Part shown: in pieces, positions 37,737 through 46,204 of the stretch | How the letters are laid out: the number at the start of each line of letters is the position of its first letter | Numbering within the stretch: the stretch's first letter is position 1 | NCBI RefSeq assembly: GCF_004349315.1 | Contig: NZ_SMLH01000005.1 | Location: 1-64,000 of the forward strand | DNA: 64,000 bases | From: Flavobacterium ranwuense | Lineage (GTDB): Bacteria; Bacteroidota; Bacteroidia; Flavobacteriales; Flavobacteriaceae | Direction of reading: 5' to 3' | Program-made: the position numbers and the translations under genes | The notes under the pieces: model-generated | The model's input: only the letters and a program-made list of their open reading frames with translations | What the model was told of the DNA's origin: nothing | Databases searched by the model: none

Positions 37737-38231
37737 ATGGGACAATACAAAGCAAACTCAACAAATTCTCAAAATTTCAATTTAACTTTTGATAATCAAA
37801 AAATTGGAGAATTAATTTATAAAAAATGGTGTTCTTTCAACGCTGAAATTCTAATGTCTGACGGTACAAAATATCAACTTGAACCCAAAGGATTTTGGGA
37901 CTCTAAAATCGAATTGAAAGACGACACAAAAACTTTACTAGAATTTAAAATGGGTTGGAAAGGAATAATTATCAAATCCTTTTTCGACAACACAGAAGAT
38001 ACTTTTTTACTGAAACTGAACGGACTTTTGAGTAGTAAGTTTGTTCTAATTGACACAGAAAAAAATGAGTTACTGGTCGCTGAAACTGATTTTAAATGGG
38101 ATAAACTTAACTATGACTATAATATTGAAACAACCAAAAATTTTGACAACTTTGATAAAAAGGAATTATTATTACTTACAATATTGCACTGCATAAATTA
38201 CTATATGACAATTATTGTGTCAGCAGGATAA
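37737..38231 (+). CDS. Hypothetical protein (cassette H)
   Basis: The 164-aa soluble protein is read from ATG 37737; the longer frame from 37653 begins inside attC-like site G. Beta-strand-rich segments (ILMSDGTKYQLEP, FWDSKIELKDDTKTLLEFKMGW) precede a hydrophobic C-terminal helix. I see no known motif. Its stop lies where the left half of the next palindrome should begin, so the C-terminus may have been altered by the deletion that removed that half-site. Confidence 0.6.
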   Translation: MGQYKANSTNSQNFNLTFDNQKIGELIYKKWCSFNAEILMSDGTKYQLEPKGFWDSKIELKDDTKTLLEFKMGWKGIIIKSFFDNTEDTFLLKLNGLLSSKFVLIDTEKNELLVAETDFKWDKLNYDYNIETTKNFDNFDKKELLLLTILHCINYYMTIIVSAG

Positions 38232-38282
38232 ACAGAAAAATAAAACTTAATTTAGTCCCGAACTTCTTGTAGCAAGGCAGCG
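38232..38282 (+). repeat. Half attC-like site H
   Basis: Only the right half of the common palindrome type is present: AAAATAAAACTTAATTTAG and TCCCGAACTTCTTGTAGC are followed by the core CAGCGTT. No left partner complementary to the cassette H start was found upstream. Confidence 0.45.
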
Positions 38283-38341
38283 TTGTGCGTCATTTGAAGA
38301 AATATGAAGATTTGAATAACTTAGACATTCTATGTAAAAAA

Positions 38342-38869
38342 ATGAGAATAATTGCCAAAGCAAAAAAAGATGACTACCCTGAATATGCTGAAATGTATAT
38401 GAAATTATTACCTGACGACGGTTTGATTTTAAATCATCTTAAGGACAACTTTTTAATGGTAAAAAAATTAATATATTCTTTACCAGAAGAAAAATTATTT
38501 TATCGTTATGAAAAAGGAAAATGGAGTATAAAAGAAATATTAGTTCATATAATTGATGACGAACGTATTTTCTCATACAGAGCTCTAAGATTTGCACGAA
38601 ATGAAAAATTAAATTTAATTGGATTTGACCAAGACTCTTATGCCACTTATTCAGAAGCCGACAAAAGAAATTTGGACACTATTTTTGAAGAATATGAGGC
38701 GGTAAGAAATTCTACAATTGCCCTTTTTAATGGTCTTCCTGAAGAATCATTTGACAGGATGGGGCACGGAACAGGAACAGGAAATGACGCAACAGTTAGA
38801 GCATTGGCTTATCACATCGCTGGACATGAACTTCATCATATAAACTTTGTCAAAGAAAAATATCTATAA
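38342..38869 (+). CDS. DinB family protein (cassette I)
   Basis: From ATG 38342 the protein has 175 aa. The GTG at 38285, three bases after the cassette core, is less likely because the family normally starts near the IAK...YPEYAEMY region. The DinB_2 four-helix pattern with metal-binding His residues is present (EILVHIIDDERIF and HIAGHELHHINF). DinB-like proteins often act as metal-dependent thiol transferases, including with bacillithiol. Such a partner would fit bshB1 elsewhere in the window, but that link is inference. Confidence 0.83.
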   Translation: MRIIAKAKKDDYPEYAEMYMKLLPDDGLILNHLKDNFLMVKKLIYSLPEEKLFYRYEKGKWSIKEILVHIIDDERIFSYRALRFARNEKLNLIGFDQDSYATYSEADKRNLDTIFEEYEAVRNSTIALFNGLPEESFDRMGHGTGTGNDATVRALAYHIAGHELHHINFVKEKYL

Positions 38870-38880
38870 AGAAAACAACG

Positions 38881-39060
38881 AACGCACAAAAACGGTTTGC
38901 ATCAATGGCTTAATTCTGTTATTCTTTAGAAAATACTCTACTATTACTCACCAAGCGTAATACTGTTGTGTGCCATTTTGAATAACGCCAAATATCACAG
39001 AATTGCATTACGTACCCACAAAGTCAAGAAAATTTATTGTGAAGGAATGTGTTAGCGGCT
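38881..39060 (+). repeat. attC-like site I (right end uncertain)
   Basis: ACGCACAA (38882-38889) mirrors TTGTGCGT of the cassette I start. AATTCTGT (38912-38919) pairs with ACAGAATT (38998-39005). Two candidate right ends exist, near 39011 and near 39050 (TGTGTTAGCGGC); neither has the GRACGTT form. The remaining bases to 39316 hold no recognisable gene. Confidence 0.3.
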
Positions 39061-39316
39061 CGAATTGAAGTTGGCATTATTTTGATAAAACAACAAAATT
39101 CTGTTTAGGAATACCTTTTTATAAACTAATCAATGGGTATCAAACTCGTGTACCTTTTCGTTGGTCATAGACGGAAGGTTGGAAAACCTCTATGTATTTG
39201 ATGCCATTGCGCCAACCTATCAAACTAGTAACAATACTACTAAACAGAATTTATATATTACAAAAATACGATATATTGAGTAACTGGATTTCTCACTTAA
39301 ACAATCCCCCTTTACT

Positions 39317-41137
39317 TTATGCTGTAGGATTATTTACAAAATACATTTTCATCATCCCTCTATTTTTAACTTCAATTTCACCTCTATAATCACAATCAAA
39401 AGTGTCTTTAATCAATTCATACGTGTTTTCGGATACATTAATTTTCCCGGGCTCTGAATTAGATTCCATGCGGGAAGCAATATTTACGGTATCTCCCCAA
39501 ATGTCATAAGCAAATTTTTTGGTTCCAACAACTCCAGCCACCACCGGACCGGAATTAATTCCGATGCGAATTTCAAAACGGGTATCATTTAGAGGATTAT
39601 TATTTTTTGAGACTCTAACAAATGTGGCAATTTCAAAAGCGGCTTGTATCATTTTAAAAGCATGATCTTCTGTTGAAAAAGGCAAACCTCCCGCGCACAT
39701 ATAACAATCACCTACTGTTTTGATTTTTTCTAAGTTATACTTTTCCATAATTTCATCAAATTTAGAGAAATAGTAATCCACACTTTCTACCAATTTTTCT
39801 GGTGATAGTATTTCTGCGTACTGGGTAAATCCTTCAAAATCAGCAAATAAAACAGTGACCGATTCGAACTTTTTGGCTCGTACTTTACCATTTTGTTTTA
39901 ACTCAAGAGCCGTTTCCTCAGGAAGAATATTAAGTAACAAGCTGTTTGACCGATTCTTTTCTTCTTCAATAATGACATTGGTTTTCTTTATAAATTTATA
40001 GCGCCTAAACATTCCAAAAGCGAGTAAAAAAACAAGTCCCGATGAAATAGCGGATGAGATGGCAATAATCTGTTGATTTTTTTTTCCTTGGTTGAGTAAA
40101 TCGACTTCGGCCTGTTTCTGTGAAACTTCATAATCAGTTCGCAAATCTGCCATTTGCTGGACCGATTTAAGATTAGTAACGCTATCCCTATACGCTATAT
40201 GGTTCTTATAATATTTAAAGGATTCAGCAGTATTCCCTATTTTTTGATGCAGTTCTGAAAGTTTCAGATTTGAGTTACTGATTTGGTCTTTCAATCCATA
40301 TTTTTGAGCTAATTCAAGACTTCGCAGCGCATAGTTGAGCGCAGTAGTCTGATTATTTTGTTTCAAATAAATAGCTGACATGTAGGTCAGGTAATCTGAA
40401 ATCGCATAATAATCCTTTAGTTCTTCCAGAATTTTTATGGATTTACTTATATATTTCATGGCTAAGACATCCTTTCCCTGCTCAGCATAGACCATTCCTA
40501 TGTTTCCTAAGTTATAGGCAGTGCCAATTAAGTAATCGGCTTTCTTGAAAATTTCACCGGACTCTTTAAAATTCCTTAATGCTAAATCATATTTCTTATT
40601 TTTAAAATATTCATCTCCAGCATTTAATAAAGCTGACGCTAACCCTATGGAATTATCCGTTTTTCTTAATAATTTGATGGCTTTGTTGTAATATACATAG
40701 GCATTTTTAGAATTCCCCATAACCGAATATACATCGGCAATAGAGGAATATGTGGTTCCTTGACCAACACTATATTTTGCTTTGCTTGCTGCCGCTGCGC
40801 TTTTAAAAAAAGCATCTAAGGATTTATTCAAATCTCCTATAAGTCTGAGTTTATTTCCTTTTTGAAAATACCCTCTGTGCAGGTATAAATTGTTGTTTTC
40901 TAACTTTGACAACGTAATAAGTTCCTCAGCATATCTTAGCGATAATCGGAGATTATTCACTTCATTAAAAGATAAATTCCTAAGTAATTCTAATTTTTCA
41001 AAATTTTCAATATTCCCTTTCTGATAAATTTTCACAAGGCTGTCCGCGACTTTTTGCTCCTGGGATAAAATACTTAAGTGCACAAAAAAAACAAAAAGAG
41101 AGACTTTAAAAGAATATTTAAAACAACTTAATTCCAT
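39317..41137 (-). CDS. TPR-containing class III adenylate/guanylate cyclase
   Basis: The 606-aa protein has a signal-anchor or signal peptide, about six tetratricopeptide repeats (residues 55-320), one transmembrane segment near 365-385 and a C-terminal class III cyclase domain (about 410-580). VTVLFADFEGFTQYAE holds the metal-binding Asp, followed by KTVGDCYMCAGG, GINSGPVVAGVVG and WGDTVNIASRME. It should turn an extracytoplasmic protein-binding signal into a cyclic nucleotide. Its start codon overlaps the stop of the small gene upstream. Confidence 0.9.
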   Translation of the reverse strand: MELSCFKYSFKVSLFVFFVHLSILSQEQKVADSLVKIYQKGNIENFEKLELLRNLSFNEVNNLRLSLRYAEELITLSKLENNNLYLHRGYFQKGNKLRLIGDLNKSLDAFFKSAAAASKAKYSVGQGTTYSSIADVYSVMGNSKNAYVYYNKAIKLLRKTDNSIGLASALLNAGDEYFKNKKYDLALRNFKESGEIFKKADYLIGTAYNLGNIGMVYAEQGKDVLAMKYISKSIKILEELKDYYAISDYLTYMSAIYLKQNNQTTALNYALRSLELAQKYGLKDQISNSNLKLSELHQKIGNTAESFKYYKNHIAYRDSVTNLKSVQQMADLRTDYEVSQKQAEVDLLNQGKKNQQIIAISSAISSGLVFLLAFGMFRRYKFIKKTNVIIEEEKNRSNSLLLNILPEETALELKQNGKVRAKKFESVTVLFADFEGFTQYAEILSPEKLVESVDYYFSKFDEIMEKYNLEKIKTVGDCYMCAGGLPFSTEDHAFKMIQAAFEIATFVRVSKNNNPLNDTRFEIRIGINSGPVVAGVVGTKKFAYDIWGDTVNIASRMESNSEPGKINVSENTYELIKDTFDCDYRGEIEVKNRGMMKMYFVNNPTA

Positions 41138-41580
41138 TATGGATTTATGGCTAATTTTGGATCAATACTAAACGCTTTATACGAATTACCAGAGTTATAA
41201 ACACTAAAATTGATTGTGTAAATATCGGACTGGTTGACCAAATTAGGATCATTTTTGACATTTGCTGATGCGTTTCCAGATCTTCCACCAGTTCCATTAA
41301 TGGTCGCATTGTCAAAAAAATTCACATCATTGGATTCGGGTTCGTAAACAATACTGTCGATTGCCACTGAATATCCTGAGTCATTTGAAACACCAACCCA
41401 CCTTACATTATTATTAATAAATACATTTGATTGAAAATCCTCTAAAGTTCCATTTGGAGAACTTCCGGAATTATCATCCGATAATGCGCAACAACCATCA
41501 ACTTGAGTTTGTGATGGAATATTCATTCCATAAAGGTTAGCGGTTTGAACAGTCAATGTGATTACTACAGGCTTTGCCAT
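41137..41580 (-). CDS. Hypothetical protein translationally coupled to the cyclase
   Basis: This 147-aa protein starts MAKPVVITLTVQTANLYG and is rich in Asn, Ser, Gly and Asp, with no signal peptide. The alternation of short beta strands and Asn/Gly turns suggests a beta-sandwich. Its stop and the cyclase start share one base (TAATG on the minus strand), so the two are almost certainly made together. I do not recognise the family; a ligand or cytosolic partner of the cyclase is only a guess. Confidence 0.7.
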   Translation of the reverse strand: MAKPVVITLTVQTANLYGMNIPSQTQVDGCCALSDDNSGSSPNGTLEDFQSNVFINNNVRWVGVSNDSGYSVAIDSIVYEPESNDVNFFDNATINGTGGRSGNASANVKNDPNLVNQSDIYTINFSVYNSGNSYKAFSIDPKLAINP

Positions 41581-41755
41581 GATTACTATATTTAAAGGTT
41601 AATAAATTCTGATTCAGAAAACTATTAATTTAAAAATGGCTGGGGAAACCAAAGAATCGATATTTGAGGTAACAACCTAATTATTAGGTAAATATAATAT
41701 TTATTTTTTAAAATAAAGTAGTATATTTAATGGATTTTAATCCAAATTCATTCCT

Positions 41756-42643
41756 ATGAATATTGATCATCTACCGATTGACTGGAAAGAAATATTTCAT
41801 CCAAAAAATATTATTTTAAATTTAGTGGGCGTAGTATTCATTACATTGGCATTAAAGGGATTCATGATACCCAATAAATTTTTGGATGGCGGTATTATCG
41901 GCATTTCGATACTTATCCATGAAATCACTCATCTGCCATTTGGAATTCTTGTCTTGGGCTTAAACATACCGTTCTTGCTTTTAGGGAAAAGGTTGCTGGG
42001 AAAAACATTTGCAATACAAAGTTTGATAACTTTTTTATTACTAGCCGCCAGTATGACTTTTATTCATATTGATGCTGTTACCACAGACCGACTTTTAATT
42101 GCCTTATTTGGCGGTTGCCTTATTGGTATCGGGATGGGTTTGTGCATTCGAAGCGGATCAACAGCTGACGGTGTAGAAATTTTGGCTTTATTAACTACCC
42201 GAAAAATCGGGCTCAATGTATCCGAAGTTATCTTTGGCATGAATACCCTATTGTTTTTGGCAGCTGCATGGTCTTTTGGTATTGGCACAGCATTGTATTC
42301 TATAGTCACTTATTTTTCAGCCATAAAATCACTCGATTATATAGCGCACGGCTTAGAACAATATACTTCCTTACATATCATTTCATCCAAAAGCGAAATT
42401 ATTAAATCTTTAATTGTGAAAAAATTCGGAAAAGGAATCACAATAATTAAAGGGGAACGGGGTTATTTACCTGATACTTTCGATTTAAAAACAGACTGTG
42501 ACATTATCGTCACTGTAGTAACGCGACTTGAATTGCTTAGAATCAAAGATGAGATAAGAAAATTAGACCCTAATGCTTTTATGTATATCCAATACATCAA
42601 AGAAGCCAGCGGCGGAATTTTAAGAAACAAACAAAAACACTAG
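41756..42643 (+). CDS. YitT family membrane protein (DUF2179)
   Basis: The 295-aa protein has five or six transmembrane segments in the first 210 residues, with the family stretches KFLDGGIIGISILIHE and GSTADGVEILALLT. A C-terminal soluble DUF2179 domain follows (GKGITIIKGERGYLP, then IVTVVTRLELLRIKDEI). The family is conserved in Bacteroidota and Firmicutes but its transport role is not defined. The gene diverges from the cyclase operon. Confidence 0.88.
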   Translation: MNIDHLPIDWKEIFHPKNIILNLVGVVFITLALKGFMIPNKFLDGGIIGISILIHEITHLPFGILVLGLNIPFLLLGKRLLGKTFAIQSLITFLLLAASMTFIHIDAVTTDRLLIALFGGCLIGIGMGLCIRSGSTADGVEILALLTTRKIGLNVSEVIFGMNTLLFLAAAWSFGIGTALYSIVTYFSAIKSLDYIAHGLEQYTSLHIISSKSEIIKSLIVKKFGKGITIIKGERGYLPDTFDLKTDCDIIVTVVTRLELLRIKDEIRKLDPNAFMYIQYIKEASGGILRNKQKH

Positions 42644-42730
42644 TATCTAAAATCCATGAAATGAAAATCTCATAAAAGATAACTTCTCATGGCGTATACC
42701 CTATTTTTAAATTTAATTGTAGCTTAAAAT

Positions 42731-43315
42731 ATGAAAAACTGGAATCTTTTGTATACTGATGTCATGGATTGTTTAAAAACACAATTGTCTCCTTTTCTCA
42801 TTTATCACCATTGGAAACACACGCAACATGTATTGGAAGCAGCAGAATATATTGCGCTGCAAGAAAATATAACTAAGAAAGATATTCTGCTCATTAAAAC
42901 CGCAGCATTGTTTCATGATGCCGGATTTATCAATGGTACCAATGAAGGACATGAAGAAGAAAGCATTAGGTTTGCTGAAAAAAAGTTACCGGAATTTGGA
43001 TACACCAAAAAAGAAATTGAAATCATTGCCGGCATGATCAGAGCCACTATAATACCGCAGCAACCAAAAACCAAACTAGAATGTATCCTTGCTGATGCCG
43101 ATGTCGAATACTTGGGTACCGACAATTTTGAACGCATAGGAAATAAACTCTATCTGGAACTAAAACATTATAATCCAAATCTCAGCTTGGAGGATTGGAA
43201 CGACATGCAAATTAATTTTCTTCAATCGCACTTTTATCATACCGACTATTGCATTCAAAATAGAACTGCAGTAAAAGAAAAAAATCTTAAGCTACTTATT
43301 AAACGAAAAAATTAG
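42731..43315 (+). CDS. HD domain phosphohydrolase
   Basis: The 194-aa protein carries the HD metal motif: the first His in the HHWKHTQHVLEAA segment, the HD pair in AALFHDAGF, and Asp in LADADVEYLG. HD proteins hydrolyse phosphate esters, often of nucleotides such as cyclic or polyphosphorylated forms. It lies 87 bp after the YitT gene and near an adenylate cyclase, but a link to cyclic nucleotide turnover is not shown. Confidence 0.85.
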   Translation: MKNWNLLYTDVMDCLKTQLSPFLIYHHWKHTQHVLEAAEYIALQENITKKDILLIKTAALFHDAGFINGTNEGHEEESIRFAEKKLPEFGYTKKEIEIIAGMIRATIIPQQPKTKLECILADADVEYLGTDNFERIGNKLYLELKHYNPNLSLEDWNDMQINFLQSHFYHTDYCIQNRTAVKEKNLKLLIKRKN

Positions 43316-43535
43316 AAAAGGGCAAAAATTGACTTTGTTGGAGTTCCTAAATGAATGGCTGTAATTTTATTTTAAATGCATGTTTAAAAACAATTCTGAA
43401 AGAATCTTATCACTGGCTGACGAAGTTTTTGTTGTCAAAACTGTGCTAATATTTGCTTAAAAACTTACGATTAATTAGATTTGAATGCAATACTAAATTC
43501 GCAGAAACTTCCAAAACTAATTTAGCAGTTATTCC

Positions 43536-45830
43536 ATGAAAAAAATATTCCTTTTTGCCCTACTCTACAGTTTTTATTTTACCCATGCACAGCAAAATTT
43601 AGTGAAATATGTTAAGCCAATCATTGGTACCGAAAAAATGGGACATACTTATCCAGGAGCTACAGTTCCTTTTGGAGCAGTACAACTAAGCCCGGAAACA
43701 GATACTATTTCATACGAACTTAATGGAAAATACAATGGAGAAGTGTATAAGTATTGCGCCGGCTATAAATATGAAGACAAGAATATTGTAGGTTTTAGCC
43801 ATACCCATTTAAGCGGAACAGGGCATTCTGATCTTGGGGATTTTCTAATTATGCCAACACAAGGGAAATTACAATTGAATCCCGGAACCGCTGCAAATCC
43901 AAAAAGTGGGTATCGTTCAGCGTTTTCTCATGCTAACGAAAAAGCCGAAGCCGGTTATTATAAAGTCAAGCTGGATGATGATGGTATTTTAGCCGAAATG
44001 ACTGCTACAACACGGGTTGGTATGCATCAATATACTTTTCCAAAATCGGATGAAAGTCACATTATTTTAGATTTAATGGCCGGAATTTATAATTACGATC
44101 AAAAAGACGTTTGGACCTATGTAAGAGTGATTAATGACACTTTGATTACTGGTTATCGACAAACGAATGGCTGGGCAAGAACCCGAACGGTTTATTTTGC
44201 CATGTCATTTTCGAAACCTTTCAAAGAATATGGTCAAAAGAATTATGATACTAAACAGCCTTATAGAGGATTTTGGGGCAAGTTCGACCAAAACAAAAAT
44301 TTTCCTGAAATAGCCGGAAAAAAAATACGGATGTATTTTGATTTCAAAACAGAAGAAGCTGAAAAAATAAAAATAAAATTCTCTTTATCCTCGGTTAGCC
44401 AAGAAAATGCATTACAAAATATGCAGGCGGAAATTAAGGATTGGGATTTCGAAAAAGTAAAAAACCAAGCACAGGCAATTTGGAACAAAGAATTGAATAA
44501 AATTAATATCACTGCATCAGAAGATACTAAAGTGAATTTTTACACCGCCATGTATCATACTTTCATAAATCCAACGACTTACACGGATGTAAACGGGCAA
44601 TATAAAGGGCTGGATCAAGGAATACATCAAGCTGACGGCTTTACCAATTACAGCACTTTTTCACTTTGGGATACCTATCGGGCATTGCATCCATTTTTCA
44701 ATATAATCCAACCCTCACGTAATAATGATATGGTAAAGTCCATGCTGGCACATTACAATCAAAGTGCCTTGCACATGTTACCCATTTGGTCTCATTATTC
44801 CAATGATAACTGGTGCATGAGTGGCTATCATAGTGTTTCCGTGATTTCGGATGCGATTATAAAAGGAATTTACAATGGAGATGAAAACCAAGCTTTAGAA
44901 GCCTGTATCACAACAGCAAACCACCGCAATTATGAAGGTATTGGCAGTTATATTGATTTAGGTTACATTCCTGCCGAAAAAAGTGGTATTTCTGTTTCAA
45001 ACACATTAGAATATGCTTACGACGATTGGTGTATTGCACAAATAGCCAAAAAATTAAACCGAACTGATGTATACAATGAATTTATAAAACGCTCCGAAAA
45101 TTGGAAAAACAATTTTGATAAAACAACTGGTTTTATGCGTCCAAAATTGGCCGACGGAACGTTCAAAAAAGAATTTGACGCTTTAAGCACCCACGGACAA
45201 GGTTTCATAGAAGGTAATAGCTGGAACTACAGCTTTTTTGTACCGCAAGACCCAACTAAATTAGTGACTCAAATGGGAGGCAAAAAATCTTTTGCATCGC
45301 GCTTAGACACGCTGTTTTCAATGTATTTGCCAGATTCCTTTTTTGCAGAAACAGAAGATATCACCCGAGAAGGAATTATTGGTGGCTACGTTCATGGCAA
45401 TGAGCCGGCGCATCATGTGGCTTATTTTTACAATTGGACTGACGAGCCTTGGAAAACCCAATCCCAAGTACGTAAAATTCTGAAAATGCAATACAAACCA
45501 ACTCCCGATGGTTTAGGTGGAAACGATGATTGCGGACAAATGAGTGCTTGGTATCTTTTTTCCTCTTTAGGTTTCTATCCTGTAGCGCCTGGTTCTGATG
45601 AATATAGTTTAGGATCACCACTCGTAAATAATGCAACTCTAACTTTAGAAAACGGAAAAAACTTTACCATAGAAGCAATTAACCAAAGTGATAAAAATGT
45701 TTATGTACAAAAAGTGCTTCTTAATGGAAAGCCCTTAAACAGTTTATTTATAAAACATAGTGCTATCACTAATGGTTCGAAATTGACTTTTTATATGGGT
45801 TCAAAACCCAAAAAATATTTGATTAAATAG
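43536..45830 (+). CDS. GH92 family alpha-mannosidase, secreted
   Basis: The 764-aa protein has a signal peptide ending THAQ. GH92 landmarks are present: VKPIIGTEKMGHTYPGATVPFG at the N-terminus, GFSHTHLSGTGHSDLGD, SLWDTYRALHP, EGNSWNYSFFVP, YVHGNEPAHHVAY and GNDDCGQMSAWYLFSSLGFYP near the C-terminus. These include the catalytic acid Glu and the aspartates of the calcium-dependent inverting mechanism. It would release mannose from mannans or N-glycans in the periplasm. No SusC/D pair is adjacent. Confidence 0.94.
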   Translation: MKKIFLFALLYSFYFTHAQQNLVKYVKPIIGTEKMGHTYPGATVPFGAVQLSPETDTISYELNGKYNGEVYKYCAGYKYEDKNIVGFSHTHLSGTGHSDLGDFLIMPTQGKLQLNPGTAANPKSGYRSAFSHANEKAEAGYYKVKLDDDGILAEMTATTRVGMHQYTFPKSDESHIILDLMAGIYNYDQKDVWTYVRVINDTLITGYRQTNGWARTRTVYFAMSFSKPFKEYGQKNYDTKQPYRGFWGKFDQNKNFPEIAGKKIRMYFDFKTEEAEKIKIKFSLSSVSQENALQNMQAEIKDWDFEKVKNQAQAIWNKELNKINITASEDTKVNFYTAMYHTFINPTTYTDVNGQYKGLDQGIHQADGFTNYSTFSLWDTYRALHPFFNIIQPSRNNDMVKSMLAHYNQSALHMLPIWSHYSNDNWCMSGYHSVSVISDAIIKGIYNGDENQALEACITTANHRNYEGIGSYIDLGYIPAEKSGISVSNTLEYAYDDWCIAQIAKKLNRTDVYNEFIKRSENWKNNFDKTTGFMRPKLADGTFKKEFDALSTHGQGFIEGNSWNYSFFVPQDPTKLVTQMGGKKSFASRLDTLFSMYLPDSFFAETEDITREGIIGGYVHGNEPAHHVAYFYNWTDEPWKTQSQVRKILKMQYKPTPDGLGGNDDCGQMSAWYLFSSLGFYPVAPGSDEYSLGSPLVNNATLTLENGKNFTIEAINQSDKNVYVQKVLLNGKPLNSLFIKHSAITNGSKLTFYMGSKPKKYLIK

Positions 45831-45858
45831 AACCATCTTACTTAATCCCATTGAAATA

Positions 45859-45996
45859 CATTTAGTGATGTTGTCCCATATGGAGCATTCCACCTTCCAA
45901 TGGAACCGAGCACATTATCCAAAATACAGAGACAATGAAGTTTCTCAGTGGCATGAAGCTTTTGTCAATGTCAGAAGATGGATGGACAAAAATTAA
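45859..45996 (+). pseudogene. Remnant of a second purL 3' end
   Basis: The last 46 codons of purL are recognisable here: TFQWN, AHYPK, EVS, WHEAFVN and RWMDK, followed by a stop. By hand count 33 of 45 residues equal those of the intact purL. The homology continues past the stop into a terminator hairpin at 46018. Upstream it ends abruptly, 28 bp after the GH92 stop. Confidence 0.85.
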
Positions 45997-46017
45997 TTAG
46001 ATTGCTATAGATTTCAT

Positions 46018-46048
46018 AAAAGCGTTCGCCTATGGTGAGCGCTTTTAT
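46018..46048 (+). terminator. Terminator of the purL remnant
   Basis: AAAAGCG pairs with CGCTTTT, with TCGCC and GGTGA inside. It is a relative of the hairpin after the intact purL. Confidence 0.75.
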
Positions 46049-46134
46049 TATTGATAAATAAAAATTAATATTGTTAAAATTTAAGAATTTTAGTATGTTT
46101 TTACATTTTTTTAACAAATTTTATTTGTTATTCA

Positions 46135-46204
46135 TTGAATCATAAAAACTATTGTATTTTTAACAACGTTTCAAATTAAAAATACAATAGTTTTTATGAT
46201 TCAA
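46135..46204. repeat. Perfect 27-bp inverted repeat covering a start codon
   Basis: Bases 46135-46161 and 46178-46204 are exact reverse complements, separated by 16 bp. The right arm contains the ATG (46196) and the first three codons of the PAS/LuxR gene. No T run follows, so it is not an ordinary terminator. Confidence 0.85.

Larger units (their letters stand above)
28023..39060 (+). mobile_element. Integron-like gene cassette array without integrase (about nine units)
   Basis: Nine consecutive units carry co-oriented genes, each followed by a 120-160 bp imperfect palindrome ending in a GRACGTT-like core. The core bases where a unit starts are 28022, 28708, 29786, 32718, 33240, 34208, 36921, 37689 and 38282. 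The start of a unit is the reverse complement of the left end of its own palindrome: A 11/12, B 12/13, C 10/11, D 8/10, F 11/12, G 6/6, I 8/8. Units E and H lack the match. This is the expected geometry of a circularised cassette with attC. The right boundary is not clear and 39060 is approximate. Confidence 0.6.

Noticed and set aside
28023..39060. Classical class 1-type or chromosomal integron
   Set aside because: No integrase gene in the window, and the core consensus GTTRRRY is not kept. Described instead as a non-canonical array.
39192..39389. 65-aa open frame on the plus strand
   Set aside because: It overlaps the end of the cyclase gene, has no coding signature and has no neighbour support.
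46135..46204. Invertible promoter flanked by inverted repeats
   Set aside because: The spacer is only 16 bp and inversion would change almost nothing. No invertase gene is near.
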